Assembly: GCA_006386115.1 (NCBI GenBank)
Contig: VFIW01000006.1
Location: 413,966-477,965, forward strand
Length of the DNA stretch: 64,000 bases
Direction: 5' to 3'
DNA from: Globisporangium splendens
Lineage: Eukaryota; Oomycota; Peronosporomycetes; Pythiales; Pythiaceae
Shown piece after piece: positions 56,000 to 64,000 of the stretch; position 1 is the stretch's first letter; every line of letters starts with the position of its first letter. Position numbers and translations under genes: made by a program. The notes under the pieces were generated by a model. It worked only from the letters and a program-made list of their open reading frames with translations, ran no database searches and had not been told where the DNA came from.

Positions 56000-57202
56000 C
56001 TTCTCTCTGTCTACGGTCTTGAGATCTTCTTGTTTGACTTGCTCTCGACGCGGCAAATTCGGAAATGAAGGCGAGATTTTTCTCTTTTCTTTTTCCCCAT
56101 TCTGGCTGTTGCAGTACAGAAAGTGTACACTGGCAAGAAGGCTATTTTTGCTTTGGTCAACAAGCTGACCATCCATTACGTGATTATGCAAATCAAGAGA
56201 ATGAAGAGCCAGATGCGTGCTGTCTCAGATCCGAGCCAAAACAGATGCGAACGAGAGCCAATGAGCCACAAAAGATGCAGCCATCTCGACGCCGTATATG
56301 CAAATCTAGAGGTCGCGGACGCATCCTTGCAGTCTGGCGACAGCAGAGTAATGGGGATTGCGCCTTTTCGCGGAAAGCTGCGACACCTACGGTACCCACA
56401 CTAAACGCAAGTGTAAGGGATTTTGAGTTCGCAAACTATTGTGTCTGATGCAGTACCACAACTTTCCTGATTATGGAGAAGCTCTTGACAGACAGACTCA
56501 GCATTTTGCCATGCACACAACCGGACAACACTGCTGCTCTTTGCGCCTATGGATGTCAATATGGGAGGCGCTTATCGAATCTGTCGCTGCGTTCGCTTGG
56601 CTGCCCCTTCTCCCGGACAATTGAACGACAGCGCTCGGGGATCATCCAAATGTGTTTACGCTAGGCGTGTTGACGCCAACACGCGTCTGCAGACTGATGG
56701 TCGCATGCGTGATCCAGACGTTGCCTTTTTTGACTGGGATGCCAGTTTGCCTTAAATGAGATCGTTGAAAGGCACTGGGACGCACTCTGTGGCCAGGAAG
56801 AGCTCAAAGGAGTAGATCGCCACTTGACGCAGTACTGGAGCCCAAGCAGCCTGATTTCAAGATTATGAGTGCAAGATTGCGACTGCAATGGGTTTCCGCT
56901 GCATCCGAGTACAAGCTGTGGTCTTGTGGCGGAAAAGCAGCGCTGGATGCTGGAAGGGCAGTGGCTGCAGCGTGAATACTGTACGAGTCTTGGTATGAGC
57001 GAATGCTCACTGCCCTGTTGGGATGCGGGTGAGGAACCAGCACCTTCCCTTCACCTCGTCTCCACAATACTGCAGTGGAGATGACATTGCTGCTGCATCG
57101 GACAGTTGATGGTGTCACCACTTTGTTCCGATTCGACAGTTGAAGATGAGTTCGTGAACTCTTTATACGAGCCAGACACACACATATGCATACTGCTCTG
57201 CG
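56000..57202. other. Intergenic region, about 1.2 kb
   Basis: Several short open frames on +, none recognised. Upstream exons of the coiled-coil gene may be hidden here. Confidence 0.35.
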
Positions 57203-57229
57203 TTGTGCTCGCAGCAGCAACGCAACATG

Positions 57230-57946
57230 CGATTGATGCGACCCGAAGATCGCCTGTTAGTCCGTGCGCACACGACGGGACCATCATTTGGAGTGGATGA
57301 CGATGAAGAGAGCAGTTGTGCAAGTGCGAACGAAGAAGATCGTGATGAAACATACGAGCCAAGTCGAGGAACCCAAGAAACCGACGAAGACGCCGAGAGC
57401 AATGAAGAGAAGCACAGCAGGCTTGAAAGCCACCGAGTGAGCAGTGGGCTCATGCTGGCCATCAACACATTCAAGCACCAGGGCGAAGATTTGCATGGGC
57501 TTCACACGCTGGAGAGCCACCACCACGCCCAGCTGCTGCAGATAGTGGACGCATTCAAGCAGCAGACCCAAGATCTGCACGAGCTCTTCGCGCATGTGAA
57601 GAAAGAGCGACTCAAGTTGGTCAAGCTGATTGAACAGCCTCAGGAAGAACGAGATCAAGATCGTGAGCAGCGAGAGCAGGAGAAGCGCGATCAGTACTCA
57701 GAGAAAGCAGCAGCGGAAGACATTAACGAGCGACACAATGCGCGAAGTCATCAAGGGACACTTCCGTATGATGCCAGCGAACAAGACGAAGATGAAGAAG
57801 AGCCACTGCGACGAACCACAACGCGACACACAAACGCGAGGCAGCGCCACCGTCGTCGCGAACGAGATCGAAACAGAAAAGGCAACAGCCAAAGAGCATG
57901 GAAACGGCATTGCGTCACCATACGCACGCAATACGAATCTATTTAG
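57230..57946 (+). CDS. Hypothetical charged coiled-coil protein
   Basis: Open frame of about 238 codons from the Met of MRLMRPEDRLLVRAHT. Acidic first third (DDDEESSCASANEEDRDETY), a central helix HHAQLLQIVDAFKQQTQDLH followed by VKKERLKLVKLIEQPQEERD with coiled-coil periodicity, and a very basic tail rich in Arg (RQRHRRRERDRNRKGN). An AG just upstream could be a splice acceptor, so this may be only the last exon. No family recognised. Its stop lies 14 bp from the end of the EGF-like gene on the other strand. Confidence 0.45.
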   Translation, partial: RLMRPEDRLLVRAHTTGPSFGVDDDEESSCASANEEDRDETYEPSRGTQETDEDAESNEEKHSRLESHRVSSGLMLAINTFKHQGEDLHGLHTLESHHHAQLLQIVDAFKQQTQDLHELFAHVKKERLKLVKLIEQPQEERDQDREQREQEKRDQYSEKAAAEDINERHNARSHQGTLPYDASEQDEDEEEPLRRTTTRHTNARQRHRRRERDRNRKGNSQRAWKRHCVTIRTQYESI

Positions 57947-57960
57947 TCAGCGGGAGAGGG

Positions 57961-59158
57961 TCACAATTCACCGTGTGTCATGAATTCGTCCACCGCTCCA
58001 CAGTCGTCGAGCGCACCGATACTGTCCTGGCCATTGCTGCTCGCATGATGAAGTGCGCAGATGCACGTGCCCGTGTCTTCGTCTGCATGCAAATGCGAGA
58101 GATAGGACGTCATTCTCAAGCCAAAAGCAAAAGGAGCATTGTAAGGAAGGACGTACCACATCGGCCAAGGTTGTTGCACACGGCATCTTCTTTCGAATCC
58201 TGCGTTTGTTGCGCAATACTTGTGCTCACGGTCGCAGTTGAATGAGTCAACGAACCAGGAGAGATTGCGAGCAGCGGCAGGTCTCCTGCTGGCACATGGA
58301 ACGTGATCGTGATCACTGCAGTCAGATACACACACCAAATGCGTTAGGATGGGTAAGTGCTTGGTCTTAATAGTCAGATAACGTACCATTCCCTGATGCA
58401 GCACATGCGGTTGTGATTCCAGTCGAGAACGCAACAGTGACGCTAGTGATCCTGCAGAACTCACAAATACGGGAGTGAGAAAGAGGTTACTAGCAATGAG
58501 ATCCAACCATTCGCGAGACTTACGTGCGGAGCCGCTCCAGTGCCTCCTCCACTGCAAATGGCGACGCCGACGCAGCAATTGTTTGCGTGGTTTCTCCTCG
58601 AAACGAAAGCGCGAACCTCCCGCCATCTGCAGCACAGCTCACAGTCTGGACTTCGTCGAGTTGACTCGATGTCCATGGATCATCGCCACTGGGGCATGGA
58701 ACTACAATACATCAACACAAAGAGCTACTTCAAGAAGAGCTTAGCGAACACAATGGACAAACCCTCATATGTTGCTTACATTTGGCGCAATTGTACCCGG
58801 TGTATCGCACTTCAGTGCTCCGGTGCTGATGCACTTTGTCGCAGTAACAGCCCTGGGTCATGTCGGCATCCCACGTCGCCACGAGATTGGGATCTGAGCC
58901 ACACACGAAGCCAGCAGTGGTGAAACTGGTGGTCGGTGTCAATGCCGCAAGCTCTCGGGCACTGCGACACACTCGGCGATTGCTGCACACGCCATCCCCA
59001 TTGCGTGGACACGACACTGACAACCAGAAACACACATAGTTTGTATCAGAACAGCGTAACGAAAGCGTGAAGACTGCACAGTGGCGCGCACTTCGATCGC
59101 ACGCAACGCCTTCAAAGTCTGTCACGCAGTCACATCTGCCCATTTGATTGCAAATTCC
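57961..59158 (-). CDS. EGF-like/tenascin-type extracellular protein (N-terminus not found)
   Basis: Six exons in phase: 59092-59158, 58780-59016, 58524-58701, 58387-58451, 58157-58315, 57961-58082 (275 codons). EGF-like pieces: CNQMGRCDCVTDFEGVACDR, then SCPRNGDGVCSN, TQGCYCDKVHQHRSTEVRYT ending NCAKC, and a last CNNLGRC-DEDTGTCICALH. Between them is a beta-rich stretch (SCAADGGRFALSFRGETTQT, VTVAFSTGITTACAAS, VITITFHVPAGDL). This alternation is typical of large oomycete EGF/tenascin-like surface proteins. The 5' exon must lie beyond 59160, where no signal peptide was found. The 3' end lacks the membrane helix usual for the group, so this is probably a truncated copy. Confidence 0.6.
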
Positions 59159-60032
59159 CTATGGCTAGCACGGAAGTCGAGCATATCAGCTTCTCGTGGG
59201 TTGCTTAGCACAGCGAAGAGCTGCAAACGTACCGCGTTGGAGCACCAGCATATCTACAAAGCACCATGAAGGTGCGCACATTCATCCTGCATTGCGCCAA
59301 TGCACATCCACTGCGATCAGCGCGCTGTTGCAAAGAGCAGCGGCGCTTGCCTTGTCTTATGGAGATGTCTCGTGCGGCAGATCTACATTTTAAACGCCAA
59401 CTTCAATGTCGACGCATCATCAACGTGCATAGAGCATAATCACCGACACTCACACATCGCCAGCAAGTGCATTTGTATACGCCAGATGCCTGCGGGTGTG
59501 CGCTTGGTGCATCGGCCGATCAGCTGAATGCTAATGGCGTGAGGCGTGATGTGGATGGAGGCTGCTGCGTCCTGAACCAGCCGCTGGAAGTGGACGCGAA
59601 GTGCCGTGAGTGTCGCGTGATCCATCACGTCTATGTCACTCTTCTCGGTCTGTCATGTCGTCCATTCTCCACCCCACAATGGCGCTAAGTGCGCATGTGT
59701 GTCCTCACCGCACTTTATGCTCCATGAGTGAACAACCCAGCACTAGGTACGCCTCTCCCTATTTTCGCATACGCACTAAATCACATCACACACTCTTGAC
59801 AGCATCTCGCTTTCCACCAATCAGATCTTTCCAAATCTATTTTTCACCAATCCTCTTCAACTATATCCTAACCTAATTTTGCAAATATCCAAAATGCATC
59901 AGCCTCGTATTGAGAAAAGCACAAGATTCTCGTACAGTAAACAAAACCTCACACTTGTGAGCGGCCGTGAAAGTCTGCATTCGCCGATTCGCTCCCCAAG
60001 CAGCAAGCCGCAAGAATTTACTTCCGAGAAAG
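59159..60032. promoter_or_regulatory. Upstream region of GPD2 with two CCAAT boxes
   Basis: CCAAT at 59817-59821 and 59847-59851, about 180-215 bp before the start codon of the glycerol-3-phosphate dehydrogenase gene. The distal part may include unresolved exons of the EGF-like gene on the minus strand. Confidence 0.4.
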
Positions 60033-61886
60033 ATGGCGTCCTTTGCGTTCCGCCGCGCGTCCAAGCGCGTGGCCATGGGCCTCGGCGCCGGTGCCGTAGG
60101 CATCACGGGCCTCTCTGGCGCCGCCATCGTGTCCGCCAAGGAGAAGCAGCGCCTCGTGGCGCCTATCAAGTGCGAAGACGGCTCGATCATCACGCCCTAC
60201 GAAGTGCCCTCGCGCGACTCGCAGCTCGATCGCCTCAAGAAGGAGCACTTTGACGTGCTCATCATCGGCGGCGGCGCCACAGGTTCCGGATGTGCGCTTG
60301 ACGCCGCCACGCGTGGACTGAACACGGCGGTGGTTGAAGCCTCGGATTTCGCGGCTGGCACGTCGGGTCGCTCGACCAAGCTGATCCACGGCGGCATCCG
60401 ATACTTGGAGACAGCGTTCATGAAGTTCGACTACGCGGCGTTCAAACTGGTGATGGAGGCGCTCGAAGAGCGTTCGTTCTTCTTGAGTGCGGCGCCGTAC
60501 ATGAACCGTCCGTTGCCGATCATGATCCCGGTGTACAACTGGTGGGAAGTGCCGTACATGTGGGTCGGCGCCAAGATGTACGACGTCGTTGCCGGCTCGA
60601 AGCGCTTTGTGCCTAGCAGCTACTACATCAACGCTGAAGAAGCCATGTTCCAATTCCCAATGCTGCGCAAGGAAGGATTGAAGGGTGCGATTGTGTACTA
60701 CGATGGTCAGATGAACGACACGCGTATGAACGTGTCGATCGCGTTGACGGCGTCGCAGAACGGTGCGACCGTGGCCAACTACGTCAAGGTCGAGCACTTG
60801 CTCAAGGACGCTGAGGGCAAGGTTCGCGGCGCCCACGTCAAGGACACGATCACGGGTGAAGAATGGGATGTCAAGGCCCACGCGGTGGTGAACGCGACGG
60901 GTCCGTTCACGGACGGCATCCGATTGATGGACGACCCTAAGACGGAGAAGATCTGTGTGCCTGCTGCGGGTGTGCACACGGTTCTCCCGGACCACTTTTC
61001 GCCAAATCGCATGGGGTTGATCGTGCCAAAGACCACGGACGGCCGCGTGTTGTTCTTCTTGCCATGGGAGAATGGAACGCTCGCCGGTACAACGGACTCG
61101 GAGTCGGAGATCACGATGTTGCCGTCGCCGACGAAGGAAGAAGTGGACTTTATCATTGACGAAGCGAACCGCTACCTATCGAAGGATGTCACGCGCGCTG
61201 ATGTCAAGTCGGCGTGGTCGGGCATTCGTCCACTGGTGAAGGACCCTCGCCACAATGATGGCACGACGTCCAAGATCTCGCGCGAACACGTCGTGGAAGT
61301 GTCCAAGTCCAACATGGTGACCATCGCCGGTGGCAAGTGGACGACGTACCGTCGTATGGCGCAGGATGCGATTGATAAGCTCGTAGAGACCGTGCCGGAG
61401 ATCCAGAAGAAGGCTTCGCCATGCAAGACCAAGGACGTCGGAATCATTGGCGCCGACCGTATCGGTGAGGTGTGCAACAAGAAGTTCGACAACATCACGG
61501 TCACGCTGCGCGAGAGCTACTTGCTGGACAAGGACGTGTCGGAGCACTTGATGCGCAACTACGGTACACGCGCGCTGCAGATCGCGGAGATCGAAAAGGC
61601 CGGGTTCCTGGATCGCAAGCCGAGCGACCACCCGCGCCGATTGCACCCGAAGTACCCGTACTTGGAAGCCGAAGTCGTGTTCGCCGTGCGCCAGGAGTAC
61701 GCGCTCAAGGCGACGGACGTGATCGGTCGTCGCATGCGCCTCGCGTTTATCGATAGCGAAGCTGCGGCACAGCTGGTACCGCGCGTGATCAGCATGATGG
61801 GTGACTTGCACGGATGGTCGAAGGCGCGACGGGAGCAGGAGGCGAAGGAGTGCCACGAGTACCTCGACACGATGCACAACAACTAA
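60033..61886 (+). CDS. GPD2: Mitochondrial FAD-dependent glycerol-3-phosphate dehydrogenase
   Basis: Single exon, 617 residues from the Met of MASFAFRRASKRVAMGLGAG, a presequence followed by a hydrophobic stretch (VGITGLSGAAIVSA). FAD-binding Rossmann motif DVLIIGGGATGSGCALDAAT near residue 76, then AGTSGRSTKLIHGGIRYLE (family signature), YYDGQMNDTRMN, VVNATGPFTDGI, ENGTLAGTTD and AGGKWTTYRRMAQDA. The C-terminal cap ends FIDSEAAAQLVPRVISMMGD. It oxidises glycerol-3-phosphate to DHAP at the inner membrane and passes electrons to ubiquinone. EF-hands of the animal enzyme are absent, as in fungi and plants. Confidence 0.96.
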   Translation: MASFAFRRASKRVAMGLGAGAVGITGLSGAAIVSAKEKQRLVAPIKCEDGSIITPYEVPSRDSQLDRLKKEHFDVLIIGGGATGSGCALDAATRGLNTAVVEASDFAAGTSGRSTKLIHGGIRYLETAFMKFDYAAFKLVMEALEERSFFLSAAPYMNRPLPIMIPVYNWWEVPYMWVGAKMYDVVAGSKRFVPSSYYINAEEAMFQFPMLRKEGLKGAIVYYDGQMNDTRMNVSIALTASQNGATVANYVKVEHLLKDAEGKVRGAHVKDTITGEEWDVKAHAVVNATGPFTDGIRLMDDPKTEKICVPAAGVHTVLPDHFSPNRMGLIVPKTTDGRVLFFLPWENGTLAGTTDSESEITMLPSPTKEEVDFIIDEANRYLSKDVTRADVKSAWSGIRPLVKDPRHNDGTTSKISREHVVEVSKSNMVTIAGGKWTTYRRMAQDAIDKLVETVPEIQKKASPCKTKDVGIIGADRIGEVCNKKFDNITVTLRESYLLDKDVSEHLMRNYGTRALQIAEIEKAGFLDRKPSDHPRRLHPKYPYLEAEVVFAVRQEYALKATDVIGRRMRLAFIDSEAAAQLVPRVISMMGDLHGWSKARREQEAKECHEYLDTMHNN

Positions 61887-62066
61887 GTGCTGTGAGCTTC
61901 GGGAGCGCATTGTTTTTTTTTGCCTGAGTGAAAAAGAAAAGTAGTGTACGAAAAGGATGAAAGCACGAAAGAAGAAAAGAAAACAACACAGCGAGAAGAA
62001 GATGGTGACGAAATATATGCAACCGCGAAATGAGCAGCGCATGCGTTTTGGTTCTCTTCAAAGACG

Positions 62067-64000
62067 TCAACAGGGTACTTTTGCGTGCGTTGGATGGGTA
62101 AATGGTCTCATTCGTTGTCTGTTTGTTTCAGGTGATGGTGCTGCTGCAGGTGCTGAAATTTTCGTATCTTTTGGAGTTTCTCGGGCGAAGAACCGCTTGC
62201 TGGCATTGCACGCGCAGATAAAGATGGAGCGGGCAATGCGTTGTACGGCGCGACCATGTGCAGCATTCTGGAGTTGATGCCGACTAGACGACGCTTCTTT
62301 GGCTACCACTTTTGCGCCATTGTTCGTCTTGTTGTGACTCACTTTCGTTGGTGATGATGAGGCATTCGATGGAGACACGAGTGGAGGCAGAATCGTTCGT
62401 TCTTGGTGATCGTCATGTTCGTCTCTCGCATCATACAAGTCCTTCGCCTCTGCGAGCGCAATCAGCACGTCGAGCCCACACTGTACCAACTGGTGGCTGT
62501 TCCGAGAATGCTTCATCACGAGCGCGACGAGGACAGCGAGAATGGCTTCCACGACTTCTTCGTTACGCCGTTGCCGATCGTACAGCAGAACGAGCTGCTT
62601 GACACCATCCAGTGCCCCAACGAGGTCTTGGTTGCGCACATTGTCGGCGATCGTGTTGCGCAGCGCCCATAGACACGAAATCAACAGCTTCTGCTCCTGA
62701 TCATACGCCATCGCCACTGCATGCGTGCTTCCAAGCGCCACATCCAACGGTTTGACACAAAGTTCCAACAGCTTCTCCAGTCCATGCTCGTTGCGCAGTT
62801 TCACCTTTGCGCTCGGCTTCTTCCAGACTTCGTCCGCGATCGCGTCGCTCACCATCGCGACCAGCGCCGGATTCGTGGATTCGCTCAGCAAAGCGATGAG
62901 CTTCTTCATATCCGTGGCGGCCAGTGCATTGCTGGACGCGATGCCGCCTTTTTTGAATTGACGGACATCGGCGAGCAGCTCCAGTGCTTCGAGGGCCGGA
63001 TCGCAAAGCTCTTTGTTGGTGCATCCACTCAGGTTGACGAGTGTTTCGATTCCATGCGGTATATCGAGCATCAACGTCTTATTTGCGTCATGGAGACACA
63101 TATTGATGGCTCCATAGAGTCCATTCCGCTGCACAAGAGCGCTCGACGTGGAGCTGCAGGGGCGAATGAACACTCCGAGCCCATTGTATGGAAGATCCAG
63201 GTTGCTGTTATTGTTGATGTGACCGCGTGCAACACCCATCGCCAATGCAATCGAATCGCTGTACGAGAGCGAGCAGAGCGCACGTGCAGAATGCTCGAGC
63301 ACGTCTCTGTGACCTTTGAGACAATTGCGTTGGATCAAGTGCATCCATTTTCGCTCCGATGCGATCAGTTGACGGTTTGCGTCGTTGTAGAACAGCGAAT
63401 TGGCCAAGATACGAAGTGCATGTTCACGGATTTGGCGCGTCACGTCCTCGCCATAATCGCTCGTGTCCTCTTGCTCTGGTTTCTCAGCGTCCCGCTCTTG
63501 GTTGGTTCCGAATCCATTTACACTGGACGATGCCGTCAATGCACACATCGCATACAGAGGATCGAAATACCTAGCGACGACCTCAGAGTCACACTCGCCA
63601 ACGCTCGTGCCGTTGCTGGTATCTGCCAGCCAGTTCATCTCCGCGGCTTCCTCCTCTGCGACCGCATTGAACAGCGTGTTTTCATGTTCCAGCTTCTGCA
63701 GCACCATCCCCGACTCCTTGGACACCCAGTCGAACCATCTGCGTTTCGCGTGCCGCCCGAGCGATCGCTTCGTTGCGTTCGCATTCCATGCGAGCTGGCC
63801 CAGCGCCTTGGCGCAAATTGCTTTGATTGGCGCTTGGTGGCAGTGCTGCGCCAACGCTGCGATCACCTCAATTGCACCGTTTTCACGAAGTGCAGCGTTA
63901 ATTCCTGACGCCGCGCCAGAGAGAATCTCGAGCCCGTCTGCAAAGAAACGAAACAGCAAGTCGACATCCGTTAAAATCGCTTGCGCGGTGACGCGGTGTC
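62067..64000 (-). CDS. Armadillo-repeat protein, 5' end outside window
   Basis: Open frame from the right edge to a stop at 62067, about 640 codons. Repeated ARM/HEAT-type helices: GAIEVIAALAQHCHQAPIKA, REHALRILANSLFYND, LEHSARALCSLSYSD, GIETLVNLSGCTN, KKLIALLSESTNPALVAMVS and GVKQLVLLYDRQRRNEEVVE. The last 110 residues are Ser/Asn-rich and basic. Near 63942 a TTTCTTTGCAG resembles a splice acceptor, so the frame above it may be intron read-through. A general protein-interaction scaffold; the specific family was not recognised. Confidence 0.8.
   Translation of the reverse strand, partial: HRVTAQAILTDVDLLFRFFADGLEILSGAASGINAALRENGAIEVIAALAQHCHQAPIKAICAKALGQLAWNANATKRSLGRHAKRRWFDWVSKESGMVLQKLEHENTLFNAVAEEEAAEMNWLADTSNGTSVGECDSEVVARYFDPLYAMCALTASSSVNGFGTNQERDAEKPEQEDTSDYGEDVTRQIREHALRILANSLFYNDANRQLIASERKWMHLIQRNCLKGHRDVLEHSARALCSLSYSDSIALAMGVARGHINNNSNLDLPYNGLGVFIRPCSSTSSALVQRNGLYGAINMCLHDANKTLMLDIPHGIETLVNLSGCTNKELCDPALEALELLADVRQFKKGGIASSNALAATDMKKLIALLSESTNPALVAMVSDAIADEVWKKPSAKVKLRNEHGLEKLLELCVKPLDVALGSTHAVAMAYDQEQKLLISCLWALRNTIADNVRNQDLVGALDGVKQLVLLYDRQRRNEEVVEAILAVLVALVMKHSRNSHQLVQCGLDVLIALAEAKDLYDARDEHDDHQERTILPPLVSPSNASSSPTKVSHNKTNNGAKVVAKEASSSRHQLQNAAHGRAVQRIARSIFICACNASKRFFARETPKDTKISAPAAAPSPETNRQRMRPFTHPTHAKVPC

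Overview
The window is nuclear DNA of an oomycete (stramenopile water mould or downy mildew). The gene content is eukaryotic. Most introns are short (about 50-110 bp, GT-AG). Typical oomycete families are present: a DUF6818-type protein, secreted PAN/Apple proteins, a FYVE-containing AGC kinase fusion and receptor-like proteins with a periplasmic-binding ectodomain. One promoter (44966-44981) matches the Phytophthora-type initiator plus flanking element. Genes sit on both strands. No rRNA, tRNA or CRISPR array was recognised. Species cannot be fixed from the sequence alone.

Layout. 0.6-16 kb: ABCF ATPase (-), tandem PA-domain/RCC1 protein (-), DUF6818 protein (+), a damaged IFT38/CLUAP1 flagellar gene (-), PLP-dependent D-cysteine desulfhydrase/ACC-deaminase-like enzyme (-), an Arb2-C2-FYVE-AGC kinase fusion (+), and a dual-specificity phosphatase with a GPxLPP-repeat tail (-). 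16-28 kb: NELF-A-like factor (+), then two convergent paralogues of an OpuAC-like/7TM receptor, each damaged in a different way, flanking an ABHD11-like hydrolase and a secreted ependymin-like protein. 28.8-36 kb: a secreted protein made of eleven PAN/Apple modules plus a CAP domain, whose nine inner units form a roughly 312-bp tandem array, then a one-PAN gene with a nonsense codon. 36-54 kb: DENN protein, mitochondrial PheRS, PP2C phosphatase, uridine phosphorylase, anoctamin/TMEM16, tandem calponin-homology protein, SIRT4-type sirtuin. 53.8-64 kb: a decayed pogo/Tigger-type transposase, a multi-pass membrane protein, a coiled-coil protein, an EGF-like gene fragment, mitochondrial FAD glycerol-3-phosphate dehydrogenase, and an armadillo-repeat gene running off the right edge.

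Functional picture. Housekeeping genes (ABCF, PheRS, GPD2, SIRT4, uridine phosphorylase, anoctamin, PP2C, kinase) are intact with clean splice sites. Damage is concentrated in genes for flagella (IFT38), environmental sensing (both 7TM receptors), secreted adhesion modules (PAN genes) and, more ambiguously, the DENN protein. That fits a lineage relaxing selection on the motile, sensing zoospore stage, but single-base homopolymer errors in the assembly could account for part of it. The most unusual proteins are the Arb2-C2-FYVE-AGC kinase, whose Arb2 part has lost its nucleophile serine, and the DSP-GPxLPP fusion.
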